Positions 43,301-50,361 of a stretch of 64,000 nucleotides of DNA are shown piece after piece (position 1 is the stretch's first letter; each line of letters begins with the position of its first letter). The translations under genes and the position numbers were made by a program. The notes beneath the pieces were generated by a model. The model was not told where the DNA came from. It did not search any database and was given only the letters and a program-made list of their open reading frames with translations. The DNA comes from an uncultured Bryobacteraceae bacterium (GTDB taxonomy: Bacteria > Acidobacteriota > Terriglobia > Bryobacterales > Bryobacteraceae). Location: contig CALKXJ010000002.1 in NCBI GenBank assembly GCA_938003835.1, forward strand, positions 295,634 to 359,633. The letters are read 5' to 3'.

Positions 43301-43967
43301 CAGGGCGCGAATATTGAGCGCTCGAGCCGGCCGTTTCGATCCGGAACTCCTGGACGGTGTCCAGTCCCGGTTGCACGGGCCGGAGCCCGCCGCCAAAACG
43401 ATCCATGAAGGAGATACCGTCCAGCAGAATATCGGCCGAGCCGACCTTCATGCCGTTGACGCGCGGGTTTCCGCCGCCTTCGACGCCCGGGGTCAAGTCA
43501 AAAAGGTTGGCGACAAAGCGCCCGTTGAGCGGCAGTTGCTGGATGCGAAGCGCGTCTTTGACGTCGCCCACCTCCATGCCAACCGTGGAGATGACAGGTG
43601 CGGCCCCGGTCACCTCGATGATGGTGTCGACCGTGCCGACCTCGAGCCGCGGGTCGATCACGACGGTCTGGCCGGCCTGAAGCGTAAACGTTCCGGAGAA
43701 CTTCTTGAAGCCGGGCGCCTCGACCGTCAGCGTATAGGGCCCGATGGGGACCGAGGTGAAAACGTAGAGGCCGACGGCAGTGGATTCGGAACGACGCTCC
43801 ACGCCGGTGGCCTGGTGGGTCAGCACGAGCGTGGCGCCGGCAATGGCGGCGCCGGAGGCGTCGAGGACCGTGCCGCGCACCGTGCCGAGGCCGCTCTGCG
43901 GGAGCGCCGGCGGGACGGGCAGCAACAGCCCGACGAGAAGGCACAGCATTACAGGGCTTTTCTTCAC
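40353..43967 (-). CDS. Oar-like TonB-dependent receptor (1)
   Basis: A 1204-residue outer-membrane receptor. The signal peptide ends near PVPPALPQ, followed by a carboxypeptidase-regulatory-like domain (about 25-105, GTVRGTVLDASGAAIAGA) and a plug (ADILLDGISFMDRFGGG, about 195) with the 22-strand barrel to the C-terminal Phe (FSLRVEF). TBDRs of this Oar type import large sugar or peptide substrates with ExbBD-TonB energy, though no tonB is here. GTG 43967 has AAGGA seven bases upstream, and a TTGACA/TATCTT promoter lies ahead. Its operon partner is the sulfatase-fold protein. Confidence 0.92.
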   Translation of the reverse strand: MKKSPVMLCLLVGLLLPVPPALPQSGLGTVRGTVLDASGAAIAGATLVLTHQATGVERRSESTAVGLYVFTSVPIGPYTLTVEAPGFKKFSGTFTLQAGQTVVIDPRLEVGTVDTIIEVTGAAPVISTVGMEVGDVKDALRIQQLPLNGRFVANLFDLTPGVEGGGNPRVNGMKVGSADILLDGISFMDRFGGGLRPVQPGLDTVQEFRIETAGSSAQYSRPATMTLVTKSGTNELHGSLFWTHRNNFGGLRARQREDFFEKPPQYIRNEFGASAGGPIIRNRTFWFAAYEGHRQRESRFARTQVPSEAIWAGDLSTMVDADNVPVTIYDPLTTQPAGTRGPFPGNRIPSSRIAPIAATMKGVSALPAGPNAGGNPWLEPNFEAYYPLTLDLNTFTLKGDHVFSERDNLSGRYTEARRPYRLYGGRYGYPPPGSSDAGGTGRQDTTLRSAFARWNHVFSPTLLNEFQASANRSTNSTGTLADDTNWADKLGFPNPFGVTGWPTICAESPFFYWGCWDADNRHNQHLTAYQLENNVTWIKGTHTVKAGFKGRQEYNNVRELQQAQGSHEFYGDWTALYDPREQQRVSFTGSGFAGLLLGLPTYLSNQYNRGYFYFQQKEIGLYVHDSWKLSPRLTLELGLRWDKWTVYKEKFDRLVNLDLANYASKMEVITPHSTRMEEIPGIPSSVLASWAARGLSWKTADSAGFPGGLLPADNDNFAPRLGAAFRLSDRWVIRGGYGLYYWTMPLSQILQSSRTNPPLNLRFTNDLSNKQGRIDNYALSRVPAADDYIGKATVDITGIVGISSRAQPMMPWDHRTWSDNQMQEWNVTFERELMKETALRLSYIGNHGSNLEQRWRWNDPESEYNYQRRTGLQASANPDLRRVNPNWTSGCCNAPVRHNGYSNSQSGQLEIERRYTSGLAYQFFYTFSRVMTTTDTGGFNYGASGINSSGSSSAFAVPENHLILNAPNLSEAERLKLGYANSDAVPAHRIRFNGIWDLPFGRGKAFGGGVSRGVNHLIGGWQIAFIGDWRSGMWMGVDASRYLFGDPTLTADQRLEMNIFGRRQRLWFRGDFDPRLATQVDQAALQALVPVDRSQRVLRPVGDRYDNRIPMVLANGTVRYTSITDMLNWNARNFFRGPGSWNTDVALFKNFQITERVRTRITADFFNVFNHPVDVNPSASTGLQDLSRQANAPRIIQFSLRVEF

Positions 43968-44034
43968 ACAAAATCCTTTCGAGCGGAAGACCGCCTGTCG
44001 AGTTCGCCTGGAAGGGAACTTTCTTACACTGTTA

Positions 44035-44063
44035 AAGATACTCCCGCCGTGCCGATTTGTCAA
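44035..44063 (-). promoter_or_regulatory. Promoter of TonB receptor 1
   Basis: Minus strand TTGACA (44058-44063), 17 bases, TATCTT (44035-44040). TTTTCT lies one base before the -35, as also found at the other receptor. Confidence 0.7.
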
Positions 44064-44095
44064 CAGAAAATCCGCGCCGCCCCCGGGCGGGGCGC

Positions 44096-44129
44096 AAAAA
44101 CCAGGGGCGCCCGCCGGGACGGGCGCCCC
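44096..44129 (-). terminator. Rho-independent terminator after TonB receptor 2
   Basis: GGGGCGCCCG and CGGGCGCCCC make a perfect ten-base stem with a six-base loop, followed on the minus strand by TGGTTTTTG. It lies 29 bases after the receptor 2 stop and insulates the promoter of receptor 1 downstream. Confidence 0.85.
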
Positions 44130-44157
44130 GAGTCGCCTGCCGTGTCGATTGGAAGTT

Positions 44158-47100
44158 CTAGAAGTAGTACTTCATCCCAAGCTGCACGTTTCGCGGGCCG
44201 GCGCCCCACTGGTAGCCCGTGATCTGCCCGAAGGCAGTGGAGCCGAAGCTGGTGTTGGGATTGCCGAAGATCGGTTTGTTCAGCGCGTTCTGGGCCTCCA
44301 GCCGGAACTCGAACCGCTGGCCCTCCCGAATCCGGAAGTTCTTGAGCAGGGCGGCGTCGAAGGACTGCACCGCCGGGCTGCGGTAGTGCAGCGTTCGGGG
44401 AGCCGTGCCGCGCACGTCGATCGGCGGCCTCGCGAAAGCGGCCTCGTTGAAGTAACGGTTGAGCCGGTCGACCACCGGCCCCGACGTGCTGGGATCGCCG
44501 ATCAGGTCTGGCCGCTGGGTCCCGTTCCAGATGTTGCCGCCGCTCTGGGTGACCTGAAGCGGCATGCCGCTTTGCAACAGCAGGTAGCCGCTCAGCTCCC
44601 AGCCGCCTAGCAGGGCGTCCAGCCAGCGGTTCCAGTTGCTCGCCAGGGCGCGGCCCCGGCCGATGGGAATCTCCCAGGCAAAGGTGACCACGCCACGATG
44701 CTTGACGTCGTGTGCCGAAAGCGCCCGCTCCAGGCGCAGGTTCAGCGGATCCTGGAAGCTGGTGTCGCCGCCAAGCCAGCTCAGGTTGCCGGAGCCGTGG
44801 GAGGCGGTGTCGATCATCTTCGAAAAGGTGTAGTGGGTCAGCAGGGTCAGGCCGTGTGAATACCGCTTCTCCCACTTGAGCTGGAGCGCGTGGTAGTAGG
44901 AATCGGCGGCCGGCGGCATGCTATAGCTGCCGCCGGCACCGTCGAAGTGCGGCATGGGCCGCAGCAGCCGGAACAACTGGACGGTACGGCCACTGAGCTG
45001 GGAGCGGGGATCGGTGATGACCCCGTAAAAGGGATTCGGCACGCTCGAAGAAAGCTGCGTGCGGCCGAGCCCCCAGTACTGCGGATGCAACGGCGTCAGC
45101 GAGTTGTAGGGCAGCATCAGATTCGTTCCCCGGGTGCCCGTGTAGTTCATCTCCAGGACAGACTGCACCGGAAGGGCATATTGGATCGACAGGTTCCAGG
45201 AGTGGTACTCCGGATTATCGGACCAGTGAGGAACAATGGTGCCCGCGCCCAGGCCGATGAAGGTCCACTCCTTGAGCGAGTTGCCCGGCGGCAGAAGCAT
45301 TCCGTCGGGATAAGGATGGCTCAGGCGGGCATACAGCGTGGCGTTGGAGTCTCGCGTAAAGGTCGGCGTTGAGTTCACCACGAAGCCGCTGCCGGTATGG
45401 CCGTGCACGGTATTGCGGCTCAACTGGTAGAGCAGGCCGTAGCCGGCGCGGATGGCCAGCTTGTTCGTGGCCGCATAGGCCAGGCCGACGCGGGGCGACC
45501 AGTTGTTGTAGTCACCGTTGAACGGCGAGCGCCGTTGATCGTCGACAAACCGGTAGACTCCCCGCGTGTCGTAGCCCTGCACCTTCACCGGGGACTGCGC
45601 CTCCAGATCCCAGTAGCTCTCCCGATTGAACTTCTCCCAGACGGGCAGGTCGAATTCGTAGCGGACGCCCAGGTTGAGGGTGAGTTTCGGCGTGAGCCGC
45701 CAGTCGTCCTGGAAATAAAATCCCCAGTAGGAGGAGCGGGAGAAGACTTTCGGGTCGATATGGAACTGCCCCCCGGTGGCCCAACCGATGAGGAAGGCGG
45801 CGAAACCGTTCCCCTCGTTGGCGGGGCAAGAGAAACGGTCGCGACAAGTGACGCCGCGGCCGAAGCTGAACTGGCCCGAGGGATACCCCGGCTGCGCGTA
45901 ATCGAGCCAACGGCGGCGCGTCTCGGCGCCGAACTTCATCGAGTGGCCGCCGGCGACTTTGCTGTAAAAGCCCGAGAAGTGATGGGTGCCCTCCTGACGG
46001 TCCATGATGTGCCAGCCCTGCGTGCCGATCTGCTGGTAGCCGTCCGGCGAGAAGGTCGGAAAGACCTTGTGCGTGGCGTTGTCCAGCATATATTGGGGCA
46101 GGCCGAGCTTGGTGAGCTGAAACTCCTCGAACGGGTTCCGCCAGTAGTCGGCGTAGATCAGCCCGTAGCGGACGCTCCAGAGATCGGTGGCCGAACGCAC
46201 CTTGGTGAAATCCGCCACCACCGAGGTGGGCTGGTTCGAGCTGGGTCCGAGATTCCAGGGCAGCGCGGCGCGCAGGTCGCCGAACAGGTTCGGCGGGTCA
46301 TACTTCGACGGTGCGTAACTGTAGCGGCCAGTCAGCCGGCTGTTGGCGGTGAAGTGGTGATCCACTTTGACGTTCAACTGGTGGCTGGTGCTCAGGCCCA
46401 CGCCCTGTTCGTACCAGTTGTTCGTCTCCGTGACAGGATGGCCGGGCTGGTTCGGAAGCGGGAAATAGGCCAGCGCTTTCAGACTCACCGGGTCGAACAT
46501 CGACTTGGGCACGATGTTATTGGGGAAAGGCCGCCGCTCGATGGCGCCCTGCGCATTCACAAAAGTGTCGAAGGGATTGTAGACGGTCATTACCTGGCCG
46601 GCCGTGTTGCGCGTCTGGGAGAAATCGCCCTCGCGTTGCAGTCGCGTGGGAAAGGTCGCCGTCTGCGTCGTGGGCGACTTTGCCCGGGTGTACTCGTAGG
46701 TAGTGAAGAAGAACGTCCTGTCCTTAGCGATGGGCCCGCCCAGGACGCCGCCGAGTTGATCGCGGCGGTAGAACGGTCGCTCCCGGCCGGCACGGTTCGA
46801 GAACCAATTGTTGGCATTCAGATCGGAGTGGCGCAAAAAGTAATATCCGGTCCCGTGGAACTCGTTCGTGCCGGAGCGGGTCACCATATTGATTACGGCG
46901 CCGCCGGTCTGGCCGTATTCGGCGGCGAAGAAGTTGGTCTGCACCTTGAACTCCTGCACGGCATCCACAGAGGGGGTGAACTTTAGGTCGGTGATGCCGG
47001 AGTTCTGCTCGACCACCGTGGTGGTGACGCCGTCCACCAGCACGTCGGCGCTCGAGTTTCGCGTGCCAGCGGCGACGAAGTTCGTGTTGGTCTGGCCGAT

Positions 47101-47601
47101 CCGGCCGCCGCTGCCGACGACCCCAGGCGTCAAATAGGTATACGCCATCGGGTTGCGGCCGATATTCGGCAAGGACAGGATGTACTTATTTTCGATGACC
47201 TGTCCCAGCGTGGCGCTGGTGGTGTTGAGCAGGGGCGCCTGCCCGACCACCTCCACCACGGCCGTGACTTCGCCGACATCGAGTTGCACGTTCACGCTGG
47301 CCTGCTGCTGCACGCTCAGCGGGAAAGGTCCCTGGACATACTTCCGGAACCCCGGCGCCTCGACCGAGATGCTGTAACGACCCGGCGGAAGAGCACTGAC
47401 AAAGTAACGTCCCTCGCCGTCGGTGGCCGTCTTGTGCTCAATGTTTCGATCCACATCGAGGACGGCGACCTGCGCGCCGGGGACCACGGCGCCCGCCGGA
47501 TCGGAGACGATTCCGCGGATCGAGGCGGTATAAGTCTGACTCCATCCGGCGATGCAGGAGGACAAAATGAGTAAAATCAAACGGGATTTGCCAATCCACA
47601 T
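44158..47601 (-). CDS. Oar-like TonB-dependent receptor (2)
   Basis: A 1147-residue paralog of the neighbouring receptor. Signal peptide (LILLILSSCIAGWSQ) then a carboxypeptidase-regulatory-like domain (ASIRGIVSDPAGAVVPGAQV, about 27-105), plug (SSADVLVDGVTTTVVEQNSG, about 185) and a long barrel ending in MKYYF. The two receptors share domain order but have clearly different plugs and barrels, so they are not recent duplicates and probably bind different substrates. The ATG at 47601 has GGAG 11 bases upstream. The gene has its own TTGACA promoter and an intrinsic terminator, so it is monocistronic. The ROK regulator diverges from it. Confidence 0.92.
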   Translation of the reverse strand: MWIGKSRLILLILSSCIAGWSQTYTASIRGIVSDPAGAVVPGAQVAVLDVDRNIEHKTATDGEGRYFVSALPPGRYSISVEAPGFRKYVQGPFPLSVQQQASVNVQLDVGEVTAVVEVVGQAPLLNTTSATLGQVIENKYILSLPNIGRNPMAYTYLTPGVVGSGGRIGQTNTNFVAAGTRNSSADVLVDGVTTTVVEQNSGITDLKFTPSVDAVQEFKVQTNFFAAEYGQTGGAVINMVTRSGTNEFHGTGYYFLRHSDLNANNWFSNRAGRERPFYRRDQLGGVLGGPIAKDRTFFFTTYEYTRAKSPTTQTATFPTRLQREGDFSQTRNTAGQVMTVYNPFDTFVNAQGAIERRPFPNNIVPKSMFDPVSLKALAYFPLPNQPGHPVTETNNWYEQGVGLSTSHQLNVKVDHHFTANSRLTGRYSYAPSKYDPPNLFGDLRAALPWNLGPSSNQPTSVVADFTKVRSATDLWSVRYGLIYADYWRNPFEEFQLTKLGLPQYMLDNATHKVFPTFSPDGYQQIGTQGWHIMDRQEGTHHFSGFYSKVAGGHSMKFGAETRRRWLDYAQPGYPSGQFSFGRGVTCRDRFSCPANEGNGFAAFLIGWATGGQFHIDPKVFSRSSYWGFYFQDDWRLTPKLTLNLGVRYEFDLPVWEKFNRESYWDLEAQSPVKVQGYDTRGVYRFVDDQRRSPFNGDYNNWSPRVGLAYAATNKLAIRAGYGLLYQLSRNTVHGHTGSGFVVNSTPTFTRDSNATLYARLSHPYPDGMLLPPGNSLKEWTFIGLGAGTIVPHWSDNPEYHSWNLSIQYALPVQSVLEMNYTGTRGTNLMLPYNSLTPLHPQYWGLGRTQLSSSVPNPFYGVITDPRSQLSGRTVQLFRLLRPMPHFDGAGGSYSMPPAADSYYHALQLKWEKRYSHGLTLLTHYTFSKMIDTASHGSGNLSWLGGDTSFQDPLNLRLERALSAHDVKHRGVVTFAWEIPIGRGRALASNWNRWLDALLGGWELSGYLLLQSGMPLQVTQSGGNIWNGTQRPDLIGDPSTSGPVVDRLNRYFNEAAFARPPIDVRGTAPRTLHYRSPAVQSFDAALLKNFRIREGQRFEFRLEAQNALNKPIFGNPNTSFGSTAFGQITGYQWGAGPRNVQLGMKYYF

Positions 47602-47694
47602 GGCATGATTTCTCCTTGCGAGAGTTCGGGGCGAGCAGGCAAATGCTGAGTCACTGAACCCGTTCATCCACCCTTCTGACGACCCGCTGACTGT

Positions 47695-47723
47695 AGTTTA
47701 TCCCCGGCTCATGACTCTGTCAA
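47695..47723 (-). promoter_or_regulatory. Promoter of TonB receptor 2
   Basis: Minus strand TTGACA (47718-47723), 17 bases, TAAACT (47695-47700). TTTTCT lies two bases before the -35 box. Confidence 0.65.
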
Positions 47724-47841
47724 GAAGAAAACGAGCCCGTCATCGCCGGCACGCAACGAAGTGCCGGAGGAGCGCGCCGGGCGTCGCACGCTGGGCCGGC
47801 GCCGGCGAAGTCGACCCGGCGGCCTCAGCATGAAAGAAAGT

Positions 47842-47871
47842 TTGCATCCTCCGCGGGCTCTCGCATACGAT
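47842..47871 (+). promoter_or_regulatory. Promoter of the ROK regulator gene
   Basis: TTGCAT (47842-47847), 18 bases, TACGAT (47866-47871). It starts about 120 bases beyond the oppositely directed receptor promoter; the 286-base gap holds no gene. Confidence 0.5.
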
Positions 47872-47887
47872 GGGAGCGGAAAGTCCA

Positions 47888-49093
47888 ATGGGAAACCTAC
47901 GCCCGACTCCGGCACGGTTGAACCGCGCCTTGGTTTTGCGCTTGCTGCGGCGCCACCGGCGGCTCTCCCGAGTGGAGATCGCCAGGCGTTCGGGATTATC
48001 TGAAGCCTCCGTGTCGCGAATTGTGGGGGAGCTCGCCGAACGAGGCCTTGTCAGTGAAGGGGGGCCCAGCCGATCGACCGGGGGACGGCCCGCGGTGCAC
48101 TTAGAGCTCGACGATGCCCATTACCGTTCGATCGGCGTGGACATACACGACTGGGAGACGCGCCTGGCGCAGGCTACGCTGCGCGGCCGGCTCATCGAGG
48201 CGGAACATTTCCGCACGCCGGCAGATCCATATAAAGTGCTGCAATCGATCGCCGGGCGCGTGACCGCTCTACGCCGTCGCATGAGGGACTATCGACTCGA
48301 GGGGATCGGGGTCTCGGTGCGCGGCCTGGTGAACAGTCGCGACGGCATCGTCGAGAGGGGAAACAACCCGGCCTGGTCGAAGATTCCGATCCGCGCCTTT
48401 CTCGAAGAACGGCTGAAGCTGCCCGTTTTCGTGGAAAACAACGTGCGAGCGGCAGCCTTTGCCGAGTACCACTACGGCGACCCGGACGTGCTGGACGCCC
48501 ATTGCCTGCTGCTCGTGAAGGTCGACGAAGGCATCGGCATCAGCATGGTGGTGGAGGGCGAACTTTACTACGGCCAGCACATGGCGGCGGGTGAGTTCGG
48601 CCAGATGGTGATCGCCGACGTCGGCAGCCCGGCGCGTCACGACCGTCCGGGGTGCCTGGAAAAGCTGGCCTCCGACATCGCCACCTGTGAACGCTACCGC
48701 CAGCTCGACGGAGCCAGACGATGCCCAGCCAGGGGTGACGTCTCGGCCGCGGTACGCCGCATCTGTCACCTGGCGTTGGCCGGAGACCACGCGGCAAAGA
48801 GAACGCTTCAGGAGACGGCACGTTATCTCGGCATCGGCATCGCGAACGTGGTCTGGGGACTCGATCCCGACGCCGTCATCATTGACGGGGCCATCACGGA
48901 AGCCTGGTCGCTGGTAGCCCCCATCATCGCCGACCAGTTCCCCGACGGACGCGAGTTCGTGAACTTCCGGAATCTGATCCTACGTCCCTCGGCGCTCGGC
49001 GGCCAGGCGTCGATCCGCGGCGCGGCGGCCCTTCCCTTCCAGTCTCTGTTTGCCGCCGCCGAGCACGCCCGCACGGGCCAGGCGGCGGCCTGA
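47888..49093 (+). CDS. ROK family transcriptional regulator (NagC/XylR type)
   Basis: A 401-residue repressor: N-terminal winged helix (LVLRLLRRHRRLSRVEIARRSGLSEASVSRIVGEL, seen as the block SRVEIARRSGLSEASVSRI, about 28-46), then a ROK sugar-kinase-like domain from IGVDIHDWETRLAQATLRG. The kinase Asp of ENDANAAA is Asn (VENNVRAAAFAE, about 188), and of the zinc motif only the last Cys remains (RPGCLE). It is therefore a sensor rather than a kinase. Divergent from TonB receptor 2, it is the best candidate for its regulator. ATG 47888 has a GGAAAG-like site; ATG 47870 has none. It ends facing a nitroreductase gene. Confidence 0.85.
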   Translation: MGNLRPTPARLNRALVLRLLRRHRRLSRVEIARRSGLSEASVSRIVGELAERGLVSEGGPSRSTGGRPAVHLELDDAHYRSIGVDIHDWETRLAQATLRGRLIEAEHFRTPADPYKVLQSIAGRVTALRRRMRDYRLEGIGVSVRGLVNSRDGIVERGNNPAWSKIPIRAFLEERLKLPVFVENNVRAAAFAEYHYGDPDVLDAHCLLLVKVDEGIGISMVVEGELYYGQHMAAGEFGQMVIADVGSPARHDRPGCLEKLASDIATCERYRQLDGARRCPARGDVSAAVRRICHLALAGDHAAKRTLQETARYLGIGIANVVWGLDPDAVIIDGAITEAWSLVAPIIADQFPDGREFVNFRNLILRPSALGGQASIRGAAALPFQSLFAAAEHARTGQAAA

Positions 49094-49104
49094 GCCGGGC
49101 TCAG
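49090..49104. repeat. Palindrome containing both stop codons of convergent genes
   Basis: CTGAGCC-G-GGCTCAG covers the TGA of the ROK gene and that of the nitroreductase on the other strand. A short stem of this kind could weaken read-through in both directions. Confidence 0.3.
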
Positions 49105-49616
49105 ATCTCGCGAACCAGATCGCTTAAGGGCCGCCGTGGAGTGGCTGGCGGCTGTTCAGCCGGGTAACCCACGGGCAATATGGCCACGGGCCGGTGGGCC
49201 TCCGGAGCGCCGATGGCCCGCCGCACCGCCTCTTCGTCAAACGCGCCGACCCAAACGGTGCCAAGCCCCTGCGCCGCCGCCGCCAGCATGGCGAACGTAC
49301 AGGCGACGGTGGCATCTTGCAGCGCGTAGAGCTCGGCGCCCCGCCGGCCGTAGCGTTCCGCCGACCGGCGCGCGTGAGTGCAGAAGACGAGCGCGATGGG
49401 CGCCTGCGCGAGGAAAAACTGATCCAGAGCCGCGCGGGCCAGCAGGCGCCGCACGGCCGCGTCCCGCACCAGATAGATTTCATAGGCCTGGAGATTGCCG
49501 GCTGAAGGCGCCCGGTTGGCGGCCTCCAGGATCGCAGCTAGCTTCTCCGGCTCGATGGGAGCAGGTGAATAGGCGCGCACGGAGCGCCGGGACTCGATCA
49601 GCTCGAAGAAGTTCAC
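49101..49616 (-). CDS. Nitroreductase family protein
   Basis: A 171-residue FMN-dependent oxidoreductase, short for the family (about 180-220). The FMN-phosphate residues are visible in ESRRSVRAYSPAPIE (about 8-22), RAPSAGNLQAYEIYLV (about 35-50) and GLGTVWVGAF (about 116). The cofactor-binding C-terminal ILPVGYPAEQP is present. GTG 49616 has GGAGGTG upstream. It lies 34 bases downstream of a second nitroreductase-fold gene and of GH127 and so probably belongs to one operon with them. Substrate unknown. Confidence 0.87.
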   Translation of the reverse strand: MNFFELIESRRSVRAYSPAPIEPEKLAAILEAANRAPSAGNLQAYEIYLVRDAAVRRLLARAALDQFFLAQAPIALVFCTHARRSAERYGRRGAELYALQDATVACTFAMLAAAAQGLGTVWVGAFDEEAVRRAIGAPEAHRPVAILPVGYPAEQPPATPRRPLSDLVREI

Positions 49617-49650
49617 CGACTGTCCACCTCCTTCAGATGCCGCGGGCCGC

Positions 49651-50328
49651 CTATCGCGGACGGCCCACCGGAAACAGATAAAGCGGCGCTTCCTCGCCGT
49701 CGAGGGCCGCCGCCCGCTTGAGTTCGCCGTCGCGGAAAGCGCCGACCGGCACGCTCCCCAGGCCGAGCGCCACCGCCTGAAGGCAGATGTTTTGCCCGGC
49801 GTGGCCCGCCTCCATGTTCATGTACCGCTCGGCGCGGTCTCCGTAACGCCTCGCGGTGCGCGAGACGACGCCGGCGATCAGGATTGTCACCGGGGCCTCC
49901 GCCACCGATTCCTGCCCGAGCGCAGCCTGGGCGATCGCGCGGCGGTGATCCCCGCCGGCGCGCCGCACCAGCGCCTGACGCTCGGGCCGATACTTGTAAA
50001 TTCCGGCCTCGAGTCCCTCCACCCGGGCCGCCACGAGGTACACCTCGAGCGGATAGAGGGCGCCGGCCGACGGCGCGGCACGAAAACGGTCGCCACCGGT
50101 GATGCCCTGAGCCGCCCACAAGAGCTGGCCCACCTCGGCCAGGCCGAGCGGCGCGTCGCGGAAGCTGCGCACGGAGCGGCGTGTGGCCAGGCAGCGTTCG
50201 AGCGAAACCTTTCCGTCGCGCTGCGGGGCGGGAAGCCGGATTTCGGTCTCCTGGGCCGCCACGGAGGCCGGACCAGTGCCGGCCAGTGCCAGGCCTACGA
50301 CGACTTCCAGCCACCAGATCGTCAACAT
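49651..50328 (-). CDS. SagB/ThcOx-type nitroreductase-fold protein with signal peptide
   Basis: A 225-residue member of the SagB/ThcOx dehydrogenase group. A hydrophobic N-terminus (VVVGLALAGTGPASVAA) precedes TRRSVRSFRDAPLGLAEVGQLLWAAQGI (block RRSVRSF-L-L-QLLWAAQG, about 49-75), the APSAGALYPLEVYLV core (about 84-98), RPERQALVRR, and GLGSVPVGAF (about 190). SagB proteins oxidise thiazolines in peptide modification, but no cyclodehydratase or precursor is in the window. The group also includes stand-alone proteins of unknown role. GGGAGG precedes the ATG. Confidence 0.82.
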   Translation of the reverse strand: MLTIWWLEVVVGLALAGTGPASVAAQETEIRLPAPQRDGKVSLERCLATRRSVRSFRDAPLGLAEVGQLLWAAQGITGGDRFRAAPSAGALYPLEVYLVAARVEGLEAGIYKYRPERQALVRRAGGDHRRAIAQAALGQESVAEAPVTILIAGVVSRTARRYGDRAERYMNMEAGHAGQNICLQAVALGLGSVPVGAFRDGELKRAAALDGEEAPLYLFPVGRPR

Positions 50329-50361
50329 CGTGCCCTCCCCGGTCCGGCTTGCGCCGGGCCT

